A DNA stretch of 64,000 bases from Neopestalotiopsis rosae (GCA_023078685.1 JALGAS010000013.1:191001-255000), one strand, 5' to 3'. Shown: positions 33,853-46,380, counted from the first letter of the stretch. The notes: generated by a model not told the origin, from the sequence alone. Numbers and translations are program-made.

Positions 33853-35036
33853 ATGTCTGACTTCTCCCAGTATGGCACAGCTAGCGAGGAATGGCGCAAA
33901 GTGAGCAGTTCAGTGCCTGCCCCTCCACCAAACTTGTCCTTAACGGAGATGAGGGAGCACATGAATCGTGAGCGTGAGCAACGCTCTGCCGATGAAATGA
34001 AGATCTGGGCACCTTTGGTCCAGAAAGAAGACCATAATATTCCTACTCGGGATGGATCATCTATTAAGGCTCGCAGCTATCGGCCAGCGAATGCCTGCGC
34101 AACACCAAGACTTCCAGTATTGCTATATCTCCACGGCGGTGGATTTCTCACTGGGACTATTGCCTCTGAAGATACAGTCTGCTCCCGTATTGCTGTTCAA
34201 GGCAATACCATAGTCCTTAATGTCTGTTATCGCCATACCCCCGAGCATACGTATCCCACGGCGTGGAACGATACCCATGACGCATTCGAATGGCTCCACG
34301 ATCATATTGACGACCTGGACGGTAATTCTCAGCAAGTTATCATTGGAGGCATCTCGTCAGGAGCGTACCTGGCGGCGTCCTTTGTGCTCGAGAAGCATTT
34401 GGGTCGACTTTCTGTGTCCCGTCCATCCATTGCCGGTCAAATTCTCATGGTTCCATGCCTACTCAACGCCTCCTGCCATGAGCCGATGATCAAAAAGTTT
34501 AAAGACCCTGCTACTTGCTCTCTACATCAAAACTGTAACGCACCGTTGCTCCCCCTCTCCACCTTTCAAATACTTGGAGTATGTGTTATCTCTGACCGGG
34601 TTCACTATTAACTTCCTTATAACTGACATTGAGCATTTTAGTCACTACTGCAAATTTCCAATCCCAGCGAAGATGATCTTCGTTTGAACCCAGGCTATGT
34701 CTCGACCTCACAAGCAAGAGGATTGCCCCCAACAATAGTCGCAGTATCGGGCCAAGACTTTCTTAGAGATGAAGGGTTGTTGTACGCAAAGACTTTACAT
34801 GAAGCCGGGTAGGTCGACTCTCTTATTTGGTATTAACTGTGTCGAATTGATCTGACTGACATGCCCTTAGTATACCGACAGACGTACATGTGTTTCCCGG
34901 CTTGCCACATGCCTTTGCTACGATTCCAGGGCTCGACAAAGCCAAGCAGCGTTGGGACAGCATTCTAGATGGAGCCGTTGCTTGGGTTCTCTCGAAACCT
35001 TCCAACGAAGGTAATTTCGATATACAAACCGAATAA
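33853..35036 (+). CDS. Alpha/beta hydrolase, hormone-sensitive-lipase type
   Basis: Three exons keep phase: 33853-34578, 34642-34808 and 34871-35036, giving 352 residues. The oxyanion motif HGGGF is at 94-98. The nucleophile elbow GISSG (166-170) carries Ser168, and the likely acid and base are Asp281 (SGQDFLRDEG) and His311 (GLPHAF). Order and spacing fit the HSL (GDXG/abhydrolase_3) group of carboxylesterases, in which GDSAG is the usual elbow; here it is GISSG. No signal peptide is present, so it is probably cytosolic. Fungal members include esterases and lactonases of secondary metabolism and general detoxifying esterases. The cupin gene 0.7 kb downstream on the same strand may be co-regulated, but this is inference. 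The 242-codon open frame runs into the first intron, so a single-exon reading would lose the catalytic Asp and His. Confidence 0.9.
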
Positions 35037-35732
35037 AGTATTGCCTCTGGGCACTACCACTTAGCGGACAATCGTATCACTTACATGGCAACAGTTGATG
35101 GTGTCTCTTACTATCGTGAATCATGACGTCCGGCAACAGAACGTGGCCTTGGTCTCTGTGGCCTCAGATTGTATTAAATGGTTGCCTGACATGACATGCG
35201 CAGTCTAATCCCGCTGTAATTCGGCGTATTGTGTTACTGCAATAGAAGCAGCCCCACTTTCCATCTCCATTAAGCACCTATGCATTTACACAGTAGGCTC
35301 GGTAGGCACACTAGTGTGACCTTTGGCCATGTTTACTTCTACTGCCAACGAACCGTTTGCAGCCAACAGCTTTGCTGCATGGTCCTGGAATAATCGAATG
35401 GTTCCCTACAGTCAGGCCATGATTGTAGCTAACTACTTACATAGGTAGGTATTCGATGTAAATGTACAGCTTTTTCACACAAGTCGCCCGTTGATTCGCG
35501 CAATCATTTCCCCCTTGCTGCCAGGCGACAAACCCTGGACAAGAGGATGTCTCAAGTCATCGCATGTGGCTGGAATTAATTCAACACCTGCGGAGAATCC
35601 ATCACATAAAGCTGTTCATTAGCCTCCTGTTACTGCTCTTTTCATTTTCTGCTCATTAATCCCTCTGTTCGTGAGCTCAAAGCTTTGCAGTCCAGCACTT
35701 ACCAATTACGAACGACTTCACCTCCAACAAAA
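35037..35732. other. Intergenic between hydrolase and cupin genes
   Basis: No coding signal. It should hold the cupin gene promoter. The cupin frame is open upstream to 35685. Confidence 0.5.
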
Positions 35733-36562
35733 ATGTCGCGCCTGTATTCAGGTAACAGACGGGAGTTGTATGCTTTGATGTCCGGTAATTTTAGTGATTT
35801 ATCGCTGATTACGCACAGCTTTGACGGGGCATTCACCCTTCGTGAGTTGGTCCGTCCTGAACGCGCCTATGCCATCGAGGCGGAATTTCGGCCACAACAC
35901 CGCCTCGCAAAGGCCATTTTCAATCCATCGAGCAAGCCCCCTCAGCACTTCCACGTCTATCAGACAGAGTACATCAAAGTCGAAGTTGGCAAGTTGGTCG
36001 TCCAGGTAGAAGGCCGCGAGCATCTTCTCACGCCCGAGGACGATGAGCTGAGCATCCCATCATGGACGTACCATTGCCTGTACCCACCCTCGTCAGCAAC
36101 GTCCCTTTCGGAAGACGAGCGCCGTGTAACTGGCGATATCAAAATCGTGTTGTCAAGCGAGAAGACGACTCAGCCCTTTCACGAAGACTTCATCTTCTTG
36201 GAGAACTGGTACCACTATCTGAATGATATCGTGATACACGACGCCAAGTTGGACTTGATTCAGCTACTGTCTGTGAGTGCAGGTCTCCTCCATTTCACGC
36301 ATGACCCTCTAGTGATACAATTGGGCACTTACATAATTCCCAGTCGTTTGATGCCGCCGGATCGTACCTCGCATTTCCACCTTGGCTCCCCTTCGGACGA
36401 TATCTTTCGCGGGCCATGGGCGTTCTCCTTGGACGATATATAGGAAGTACCTTAGGGTACCAGCCATATTATCCTAGATGGACCACCAACTGGCAAGGAG
36501 CATGTGACAGGATGAATACTTCTGTATTTTACCGACGCTTTGCGAAACCAGCGACGGATTAA
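35733..36562 (+). CDS. Cupin-domain protein with hydrophobic C terminus
   Basis: Two exons, 35733-36272 and 36344-36562, are joined in phase by an intron with donor GTGAGT and acceptor CCCAG, giving 252 residues. The cupin motif is PPQHFHVYQTEYIKV, where His72, His74 and Glu79 are the usual metal ligands and His114 (SWTYHCLYP) is the likely fourth. A long helical C-terminal part contains LIQLLSSFDAAGSYLAFPP and RAMGVLLGRYIG, which may associate with membranes, and ends RRFAKPATD. The unspliced frame stays open through the intron to 36443, so a single-exon prediction would give a wrong tail; the spliced tail is far more protein-like. I chose the ATG at 35733 for its AAAAATG context, but 35685 is in frame. 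Cupins of this kind are isomerases, dioxygenases or binding proteins; the reaction is unknown. Confidence 0.82.
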
Positions 36563-39365
36563 TGATTGCATTACTGCCTGTGTTAACCTGCTAATCATAC
36601 GTCGGCGAAATTGAAGTCGTGTTACATACATAGGTGCCGTGGGGTATCTTTGCTTTCCGCTGGCTTCGCTCTCCATGTTCTTGGTTTATTGCCGTTGGCT
36701 ATGGTGCCATGTGGTATTTTGCGAATGGCCTATGGAACGAGAGCCAGAAATACCACCTTCTGGCCGGTCCTCCCAGACGGGCCAGTATCCAAGGTTCTGC
36801 TTCCTTTCGCTCCTTGCACCCATGATGGGACGATGAGGCGTAATCCCAGTCTGCAATCCACTGCAGGATGGTCTGTTTGATCCCAATGTCGCTTACAGAT
36901 TCGGCATGGAAAATCCAGAAGTCTAGAAACATGAAATAGAGATCCATGAATTCAGCATTTTGAAGCGTGATTACATCGTCAACAAGTTCCAGAACAACAG
37001 CGGGAGGCAATGCGAAAGATGCGGGGTTGTGCTTACCGCTTTGCGATGCGATACCGACTCACTGGCCCTTTCCTAACGAGGCAGAAGAAGATGATGATAG
37101 CGTTGTATACAAAGACCTTTGCCAATTTAGTTTGTCTTATGTCAGAACCATATTGACGGGAACATCCTATAGCGCACAGTCATATGAGCTACACTATGCC
37201 TGGCGCGGACTCGGGCTGATCCTCAGCGATTGGTTTCTGGTCGCGCCATCAGCATCCTGCCGCGTGTGACAACCGAAAGTGGTGGCCGGTTCTTCATCGT
37301 TAGCCCTGTAAGGAAAGTAGGCTGACCGATCCTGCGCACGCGATTATCGCGAAACCGTTGTTTTTGACACTTGACTAGTCCCGGCATCATGTCGCTCATG
37401 TTGACCTCGCTCCAAGCGATGAGACCCTCGACCCACAACTTTATTAATCAGTGTCACCTTGAATGGTTCCAATCCAATCCGGGGTTAACAACACGGGGAA
37501 TGCGTTTCACAGCAGGAATATACAATTCAGGAAATCTCTATAACTTGCGGAGCGGAGATAAGATCAAGTTGAGCAAATGGGAGTCGGGCCCGAATATGCT
37601 GCTATGGTGAACTGGGACTAGATGCGGACAACGGGATTCTGAGAAGACCGAGGCCGCTAAAGATTTATTAAGCTTGAATGAAGCGCCTTGGTCAGCTAGC
37701 ACCCGGGCCCTGTCTAGCCAATTTAGTAGCACTCTAGGCCCTGGAGGGGGGACCACTTTTAGCGTTCCAGGCAGTCGGCTACATGAGTCATCAATGTCCG
37801 ACTCTCAGATGCCGTTGCAACGTGAGACGAGAGCAAAGTCGACGCAAGCTCGGAGAGATTTGTTCTACGAGCGAGTAGGTAAGCTGTGGTAAGACGCACC
37901 GCCATTTGGGATCATCCACCTTGACCTTCAATGCAAGGTCAGATGGAAAATATTCTGCAATGCACTCAAGCCACGTCACAGATTGTTGATGGGCTTTCCG
38001 TGAAATTACCTTGCGGCAGACACAGACATTTTACCTGCACCGTCACCTAATCGTGGGCGCAAGCCTACCCACCCGCTAAGTTATCGACGGTGTGGCACAA
38101 AGGAGATCAAGCTGAAAAAGCAATTGCGAGTGAGAGTCTTGGCACAAGGTGTCCTCGTAGCAACTAAACTGCAACGAGACTACGAGCGAGTGGGATAAAA
38201 AGTTCTCGTGTCAAAAAGTCAAGATGACAGGATATGATTCTGAATGACTCCTCTCGTGGGGCGCTTGACTATGATTAGTCCGAAATGTGCGTGCAGAATC
38301 CTGATGGACGGGCGTAGACGGAATTAACGTCGATTTCCCCATAGGACTCGAGGCTGCACGTCTCAGGTAATTGTGTTTGACCAAGCTTCGCCAATCGTGT
38401 TAGGCAGCTCTGTATCATAATGATGCCCGCGAGAAAAGCTTTCGTCGGTGACCATGCAAGTGATGGCAAAGGCAATTTGTACCGCGCTGGACATCATGAA
38501 CCTTTTTTGTTGTGTGTTGAGATTGAAACTCAATCGACTCTCAGCTCGGACATCTCTACGAATTAGACTAGCATGCAATGAATGACTGGTTGACTGTCAA
38601 ACTGGATGTGGTGGTCCGGATTACGGCTCATCTTCTGCGACGAGAACAACAAATCCTATGATCCCACGGTTTTGCGATACATAGCCACGTATCATCCTGG
38701 TAAGTAGGTAGGTAAGCAATGTCCAGGAGACCGAAGCAGATAACCCATTAGGACGGAGACATCTTGGTAATCAGATCTGAATCTGTCCGACCAGACCCAG
38801 CTTTGTGAGACAGCTTACCACTTTTAGGCGTTCCTCTTACCGTGAGAATCTTCTAGGCTCTAGCTGGAATGTCTCCGAGTTGACCAATAGCGCCCAGCCC
38901 GGGCAACCAAAATGGGCTACCGCCGTCAAATTTAGAGCACCTAGCGAATCGCGGAGTCGACTAGAGTCCGAAGGGGCCCCTTATCCCCGTTGCTGGGCGG
39001 AATGATGTGCTGCAGGCATTGCGACGACTGGGTGAGCTTGTGCCGGTCATACGGGGCCTTGTTCTCGTCGCGTGGGTCCGGGGGCTTGTTTTTTTCTTCT
39101 TCTCGGCAGCCATAATAGGAGAGCTGATATGAATGATAGCGTTCGTCATGGTGTGCTATTTAATTATCAGCTCCCGCCCGGTCTAATGTTTCCAAGTGCT
39201 CACATTGTATACTCATTCATCAATACAACAACAAATACCAAGCGAAGATCGACAGACTAATCTCTTCGCCACCCGCTTATAACACCAAGACAGCCCATTC
39301 CTGATTTGCGCTTGTACAAAAGGGAAGCAAGCATTCCGACGAGCCAGATCTTATCAGATTCCAAG
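36563..39365. other. Long intergenic region, possible gene relic
   Basis: This 2.8 kb has no supported gene. A minus-strand frame at 36699-37010 begins PPAVVLELVDDVITLQNAEF, which looks vaguely F-box-like. It runs out without partner exons, so it may be a relic or chance. The right end should hold the promoter of the MFS exporter; GTAGGTAGGTA lies near 38704. Confidence 0.4.
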
Positions 39366-41268
39366 ATGCTCGAGCCCCGGCATCAAAGCTCCTTCGAGGG
39401 CACATCTCAAGCACCCACCATTGCTGAGAGCACACCAAGCTTGGCAGGCACCAACGAAAAGGACGTTGATACAGTTTCGAAGCACGACAACATGAACGAG
39501 AAACTCCAGCCAATGGGTCCAACGCCTGCCGAGGCCGAAAAGGTGACCGACTTGACCAAGACGACAACGGCTCGGTCGCAAAACAGCAACGCGCTTCGAC
39601 AAACAGAAACAAGAGAGGATGGTGTAGCATATCCCAAGGGACTCAAGCTCTTCCTCATCAGCTTGGCCCTTTGCCTGAGTGTATTTTTGATTGCTCTAGA
39701 GTAAGTTCAGCCTGGATCATTTTTTCGAATACACTTTACTAACATACCCAAGCAACTCCATCATAGCCACTGCTATCCCCAAGATCTCGGATGAATTCCA
39801 CAGTCTTGGCGATGTCGGTTGGTATGGCAGTGCCTACCTCCTCACCACGGCTGCCCTGCAACTCATGTTTGGAAAGTTCTACACATTCATGGATATCAAG
39901 CTCGTCTACCTCAGTGCCATCGGCGTTTTCGAACTCGGTAGTCTGATTTGTGGTGTGGCTCAAAACTCCGTCACTCTCATCATTGGCCGTGCCGTTGCCG
40001 GAATGGGCTCCGCCGGTATCTTCTCCGGCGCCCTCTTGATTCTCGCCCACAGTGTCCCGCTCGCCAAGAGACCAATCTACACTGGCTTGATTGGAGGCAT
40101 GTACGGAATCGCTTCCGTTGCTGGTCCTCTGATGGGAGGTGCTTTCACTGACAAGGCGGTAAGTCATTGGAATATCACCATGCCTCATGTTGCGCCTTGA
40201 CTAATTCATATCTTCTAGACCTGGCGCTGGTGCTTCTTCATCAACTTGCCGATTGGTGCCGTCACCATGATTGTCATCTTCTTCTTCTTCCCCAGCCCCA
40301 AGGTGGACAAGCCAAAGGACGAAACGTTCCTGGAGAGAGTCTGGCACTTTGATCCCATTGGCACAATCGTCTTCATGCCCGCCATCATCTGCCTGCTGCT
40401 CGCTCTCCAGTGGGGTGGTACCACCTACGCCTGGAACAGCGGTCGCATCATTGCCCTGTTTGTTCTCTTTGGCGTCCTCATCATCCTGTTTGTCTTGGTT
40501 CAGTGGAGACAGGGCGAAGATGCCACCGTTCCCCCGAGAATCCTCGCCAACCGGTCCGTCTGGTCTGGCAGCTTGTACGCCTTTGGTACCGGAGCAGCCT
40601 TCTTCGTGCTCGTCTACTACATTCCGATCTGGTTCCAGGCCGTCCAGGGCGTCTCGGCCGTCAACTCGGGTATCCGTAACCTTCCCATGTTGCTCGCGGT
40701 CGTCATCTCGTCCATCTTTGCCGGCGGCTTGGTCTCTGCCCTGGGCTACTACGCTCCATTCATGATCATTGGCACCGTCCTCATGTCCATCGGCGCCGGT
40801 CTTCTCTCCACCTTCCACCCGGACATTAGCTCGGGCAAGTGGATTGGCTACCAGATCGTCTTTGGCCTCGGTGTCGGCTTCGGTATGCAGCAGCCCATGA
40901 TGGCGGTGCAGACTGCCCTCGACATTACCGACATTCCTACAGGCTCTTCAGTAGTCATCTTCCTGCAGACCCTTGGCGGCGCGCTCTTTGTCAGCGTCGC
41001 TCAGTCCATCTTTACCAACCAGCTCGTCGCGTCGCTGGCCGAGAACGTGCCGGCTCTCGACCCTGCCATTGTGGTTTATGCCGGAGCTACGAACCTCAAG
41101 TCTTCCGTGCCCGTAGAGTACTTGACTGGTGTCATTGCCGCGTACAGCACTGCCCTTACCAAGAGTTTCCTGGTCTCCATTGGATTGGCCGTGTTTACGA
41201 TTTTCGGAAGTGCCTTGATCCCTTGGAAGTCCGTCAAGGGCAAGAACATTGAAATGGCCATGGCCTAA
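39366..41268 (+). CDS. MFS multidrug/toxin-efflux type transporter (DHA2, 14 TM)
   Basis: Three exons keep phase: 39366-39700, 39753-40158 and 40219-41268, giving 596 residues. A hydrophilic N terminus of about 90 residues precedes the first helix. Conserved DHA2 segments are [14 protein letters not shown] across the first junction, [37 protein letters not shown] (motif C region), the [10 protein letters not shown] segment and [15 protein letters not shown]. After the central part come the RILANRSVW and [20 protein letters not shown] segments that are usual in fungal 14-helix exporters such as the aflatoxin- and HC-toxin-cluster pumps. The likely role is proton-driven efflux of a metabolite or xenobiotic at the plasma membrane. 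An in-frame ATG at 39306 would add 20 residues. Its closeness to oxidase, hydrolase and cupin genes hints at a metabolite locus, but no backbone gene is in the window. Confidence 0.92.
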
Positions 41269-42330
41269 GTCCGACGTTTCGATGAGCTTGACCAGCCGTC
41301 GAACTCGGTTAGTCGTCGGTTTGGCATGATGTGCAATGGAATTTAGAAGCACTCTATAAAGAGGCATAGACTTGTTTTCAAAGAGCTTTGCGAGGCGTCC
41401 AGGGAAATTATACCACCTCTACTTGAGAGGTTTCGTTTGGGTCAATCATGAGCATCCCCCATATGCGTTGGGAGTATAGACGCTGGTTGGCCATGTACTA
41501 GATACGACATCTCCAGTCATGATAAAGTAATTAAATAATATGTCAACGACAACACAGCTGTCCGCTTCTTTGCTGTGAAGATGTAAAGACCAGCTCTGTG
41601 CAGTGGGCGCAGGATTTGTGAGACACGAAGGAGCCACGATTCTCTCTTAGAGTGAGTTAGCATCAAATACTATACAGAGTATATGTGCAAGCTCCCGGCA
41701 TTAATTGGAAATGATCCATGATGATACCGGCAATGTGGGAAGTGTTGTTGTGACAAGTAAGCCAAGTAACGTGCGACCGTCTGATGTCATCCATCTGAAA
41801 TGCGTCCGATCAGTAGACAGGATGGCTCCATGTCATGTTTGGGAAATGAAATCTGCCAAAGCGGTTAACGGCTCTCACATCTTGGCGCTCCGCCGGTCGT
41901 GGTAGAATCGCATCGTCTGATCTTCGTGTCCCGTGTGGTTCAGACGGCGTCGTGTATGATCGGCATCCGGCAAGCGTCGGTACCTTGCCGATCGCTGCCG
42001 CAAACCGACAACGGCTCATGCTCGGCGTGTATCGCATATTGTATTGGCACTATTCTGCGACCTCTCTTGATTCTGGTTCAAGATCAAAGCTTCAGATGCC
42101 AATGAGCGCTTTTGTAGATATAAGATGAACCATTGTTGGCCTGATCTCAAAATTTTGGAACCCAAGCAGCTGTTCATCCAAAGTCTCTTGACCTTTCATT
42201 CCCGCGAGTTGATCTCATTCGTTTCGAAGTAAAAACAAGTTCTGGGAACTTAGTTACATTCTTTTATACATAATCTTTCTTTTTATAACCCCCGCTAGCC
42301 GGTCTTTTCCGTTCAGAACTCTTATACAAG
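41269..42330. other. Intergenic
   Basis: No gene is seen. It should contain the exporter 3' region and the promoter of the small secreted protein; TTTTATACA and TTTTTATAACC runs near 42270-42290 are TATA-like. Confidence 0.5.
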
Positions 42331-42917
42331 ATGCAGCCCAAGTCGATCATTCTGGCCCTTTTTGCCGCCACCAGCGTCTCGGCGCTCAACATTTACAAGC
42401 CGCGCCAGAGCCAGAACGGCACGGCCTCGGCCTCGGCCAGCGGCGCCGACTTTGGGCAGTGCGATCCCTCGATTGATTTCCAACTCGGCCGCGAGGGCCG
42501 CAAGGCGGACGAGGGCACCTTTTTGCCCGTCGATCCCCTCGTCGCCCAGGGCCAGCAGGTAAGCGCTAGATGCTACGTTCATATAATCTTGACCCCGTTG
42601 CGACCCCCCGGTACCTGTGGGCCCACGTTCTGTCACACTGCCCTGTCGTCCAGCAATACAGTTGATTGCTTTTCTCTTTATCGCTTTTGAGGAATTATCG
42701 ACAGTACATGAGAATGGTGCTAATGGCATCTCTTGTCAAATAGGATGCGTTGAACCCCAACATCATCACCAACCGCGTCTGCGACCAGCTCACCAACGTC
42801 TGCGATGCCAATGACGAGGCAAAGGCCCTGTGCGAAGACGCCAAGGCGCAGGTCCAGGCTCTGGGAACCAAGGACGCCAGTACTGCGGATGCTTTCAACG
42901 CTGCCCTGGGATTCTAA
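42331..42917 (+). CDS. Small secreted protein of unknown role
   Basis: Two exons, 42331-42558 and 42744-42917, are joined in phase by a 185-nt intron (donor GTAAGC, acceptor ATAG), giving 133 residues. The signal peptide is about residues 1-18 (MQPKSIILALFAATSVSA). A possible Kex2-like PR site and a Ser/Ala/Gly linker follow. The mature part has three visible Cys (one in FGQCDPSIDF, then VCDQLTNVCDANDEAKALC with three more in the second exon) and a repeated Ala/Asp/Gln helix ending in AFNAALGF. Similar proteins are, I believe, widespread in Sordariomycetes and sometimes carry the misleading label 'circumsporozoite protein'. I know of no proven function. The intron is unusually long for this window. 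Secretion is well supported. Confidence 0.8.
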
Positions 42918-45900
42918 GAGGTCTAGAATCTCTTCTTTCTTTCTTTGGAGACGATCGGTTGGCTGGAGATATGACGTTGGGCCTGCACCAGATGTGGTTC
43001 GGATCAATCATCAATTCCACACGCCGGGATGAAACAGAAAGAGGATCATTGAGCCGGGGCGAAGGACATGGACAATAGGCGGTTGCTGGCCCGCTCTCCA
43101 GGCAGGCCCTTTGTTCGCATACTGCGGCTTCTGATAGACGAGCAGATTTGACCCACGCTCAGGGTCGGAGGATATGTGGAGATTTCACCGTTGTGAGACC
43201 CATGGCAATCGTGGACTCTCGATTGACCTCCCCGTCCACCTTTTCGCATGTCTGCTCCAAAGGCACAGTTTGTAATCTGTATGATTCCTCAATAGTATCC
43301 CTCCAACTATGAGTAAATTGCTTAGAACAAGTTCCATGCATCGTACAATGACACGCAAGATGAAGATGTGCAAGCCACGATGCATGAATTCATGTCAAAC
43401 GTGCAGTGTGACGGGAAAATATACTGAAACCGGGATTTGTATTTGGCGGGCAAACATGTCACTGATACTGTGACTGCCGCGATACCACCCAAGGTGCATC
43501 TCAGCTCATGTCAGCTCATTTTACAGCTTTTCTTGCCTGTTCAGCGCCGTGCGTATTTCTCTTGCCCAAAACGGCCCAGGCTGAAAGAAACGCGATATGT
43601 CCACTGCACATGTGATTGAACAGGGCAAGTAATACTAATGTCGAGAAAAAGGACCGCCACCGTAAGGCAATGACAGACCATACTACTACTAGCTGGGCCC
43701 TGCTGGTTGTGATTTTCTTTCCCTTTTCCCTTGGCAGCTTCGTTGGGCAATGTGCAGAACAAAGACGCAATTCGCGACTCCACTCGCCTACATACGAACC
43801 ATTCATGCGGGTACAGGGAGGGTGACATGCCGTCCTTGAGCGTTCCTGGCGGCGACGCGGATAGACGGTTGTGACGGCGGGAATCCCTTGGGCAGGATCG
43901 CCCGCGATAATTAGCCATTTTCGGAATAATAACCAAAGTACTGGTAGAACACCTCGCTTGTCATGTCAAATATTCCATACTCGATCACATGAAGATCCGG
44001 AAGAATCAATACAATCATCTTTGCAGACAGGTCCATACCCACATATTATACTTTGACTTGTGTACATAGTAGAGAAATGAGTTAAGAAAAAAAAAAAAAA
44101 AAAGCTTATAAAGACCAGCACGCACCAGCACTTGGAACAGATGCGTTGTTGTATTCTGAGATAGACTTCGATAGGGTAGGTGGGCCGACTATCCATGAGG
44201 GGTTAAAAACGTAACGGCTGCTCTCTTGAATGGTCAATTGGGAATAAGCTTGAAGCGGCTCGTTTCTTTTTCTTCTAGCTTTTATTGCTGACGACGGTAA
44301 TTGAGATTAGCCCGCCAGCCTCTGCATAATTTTGGCAGCTCGACAAATAAAAACTTCGCGTGAGCTAGGCACTGAAACGTCCCATTCCGAGCGACTGTTT
44401 TTTTTTTTTTTTTTTGACATGCCTCCCAGCAGTATGACTTTGATTCGTGATTCGACAAGGAGGCCAAGAAGTCAAGATGTACCCCGGCGCTGGTCCAGAT
44501 GCTCATCAACGCTCTTCTGCTCGACTTTCCTGTCCTCTCCAGCCCCTGTCGGACGCCTTGGACGCTGTCGTGGATGCGACCTCGGCCAAATGACGACCCG
44601 TGCATTGCCCGCCAATTGAATGACTTCGGTAACGCAACCGACGGGGGTATACCCTGGGGACATCGGCTAAGCTACAAAGCCTGAGATCATGAATGACCCC
44701 CGGCGAGGCTGATCTGACCCAGCAAAGTCTATCAATCAATTGATAGGGATAGCGACCACGCAACGGTCGTTTTGTACGTTATGCCGGGGGAGCCTAGGCG
44801 GATGGGCAGGGCGATTCTCTCTGACCTAGGTTAGTTTCTGACCATGGTTCCACGGGTGGCTTGGCGCTACCATATATTATTTCCGGCCCAATATGGCAGA
44901 TGGTTCGGTAGCGTGCAAGATTGCCTGAACCAGACCCAAACTTGTGAATTGAACTCCCCGGGGACCGCCGCCCACATCCCACACTACGTATCACAGGGCA
45001 GAGCGGAGTTGTCGAGGTTCAAGGACGAGAAAGTGATGATTTGGCTTACCGGTGCGGAGGTAAATTGGCCAATTGAGATCCTTGCCTGCCCTCGCATCAT
45101 GCCTGTCTCCCTGCCGGCCGCACTCCGTTCATACATACACATGAATGGAGTTAGTAGGTAGAATATGTATTGTAAAGACCTGGATCCAAAAGAAGCAATT
45201 TCTCTCATTATTCGACATGAGAGGAGCGTGAATTATGTTGAATCACCAGCTCTCTTACACAAAGAACAAACTGCTCTCTGCATTACCTGAGCCTGGCAGC
45301 ATATGCACCAGACTGTCTACATAACAGCAGAACAACTTGCACAAACGTAATGGCAGAGACGGACTTCAAGTAGGCCCCTGGCAGAACCCCGTTGATTTCT
45401 CGCCCTAGCTTGGCGGGTGAGATTCCCGATGCAGTCAGTCAGCGCCCCTGGGCCCCAAAAAGACGGGGCGCCGATCGGTCCAACGATACCGTCTTTGGGC
45501 CCTGGGGCCTTGCTGGCCAGAATTTCCGAGAGAGAGAGAATCGCCCAAGAAGAAGGAAAAACTAAAACTTTTTGGAGGCACCATCCGAATTTCGACCTTG
45601 CGAATGGTGATCATCCAGATCGGAACTGGCCTAACAGCACACATTATTAGTACGGTATGTAAGGTTTAGTAGTTACGCACTATGAGACTTTTGGAACCCT
45701 GCCGCACATCTGGCGCGAACGTCTCAGGCACAACAGAAAGGCAGCTAGAAGAGTCCTGGTGTATGAAGTGATCATATTGGTACCGTTGGATTTGTTCTCG
45801 AATGTCAAATCTCGTTCACCACGTAACTTTGTCTGCACAGTGTAGCTTGAACTTCTACCCGGGGACGGGAGCCTGGCAAGTGGCTCGAGGGGAAGGGAGT

Positions 45901-46380
45901 GGGTGGCCTGCCAAGAGGTTCTTACACATAGTATGCATGCACCATGCATGCTGGGGGACTTCACTGAATGGGTAAGTCGTGGTCTGGTCGTACGGGATAG
46001 ATGTAATATACGTACGACGTGTAGGCCATTCAGCTGCACGTAACAGGGGCTCCACGAGGGTTCGTTTGTGTAGGCGAAAAAAAGAAGTACGGACCCTTGG
46101 GGGAAAATCGACCAGGGATTATGGTTCGAGATGCACGCCGCGGTCTTTTTTCTCTCAATCGTTTATCTCTATCCCCAGAAAGTGGAAAGCGGAAAAAAAA
46201 GAGGAGTGCCGCTGTAGCCTACTTTGAAAGAAAAACAAGACCAATCTGTTGGTAATGCATTTACATAGGCTGCATAGCCCATGTTCCGTCTTTCTCTAAC
46301 ACGTTTCTCCGTTGTGGTTCGTGGATTAGGAGTGAGTTGTCGGTTTGCATACTCTTGAGAACGGCATAATATTCGACAAG
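42918..46380. other. Long intergenic region with homopolymers and a foldback
   Basis: This 3.5 kb has no supported gene; frames such as 43541-43936 and 44282-44605 lack motifs. It holds an A17 run (44087-44103), a T18 run (44398-44415) and a GC-rich inverted repeat at 45444-45508. The right end should include the receptor promoter. Confidence 0.5.
45444..45508. repeat. GC-rich inverted repeat (long hairpin)
   Basis: The left arm 45444-45466 (GCCCCTGGGCCCC then AAAAAGACGG) and right arm 45489-45508 (CCGTCTTTGGGCCCTGGGGC) are near-perfect reverse complements. A loop of 22 nt separates them, with a few mismatches or bulges. Pairing may extend outward through CAG-rich flanks. As RNA this would form a stem of about 20 bp or more. 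Confidence 0.75.

Noticed and set aside
35685..36443. A single-exon reading of the cupin gene
   Set aside because: Good splice sites at 36272/36344 join to a longer, more protein-like tail; the unspliced tail reads through intron sequence.
40201..40818. A 205-codon minus-strand frame inside the DHA2 exporter
   Set aside because: It is fully antisense to conserved transporter exons; its Asp/Gly/Glu-rich composition mirrors membrane-helix codons.
19000..42917. A complete secondary-metabolite biosynthetic cluster
   Set aside because: Tailoring-type and export genes are present, but there is no polyketide synthase, peptide synthetase, terpene cyclase, prenyltransferase or pathway-specific zinc-cluster regulator in the window.
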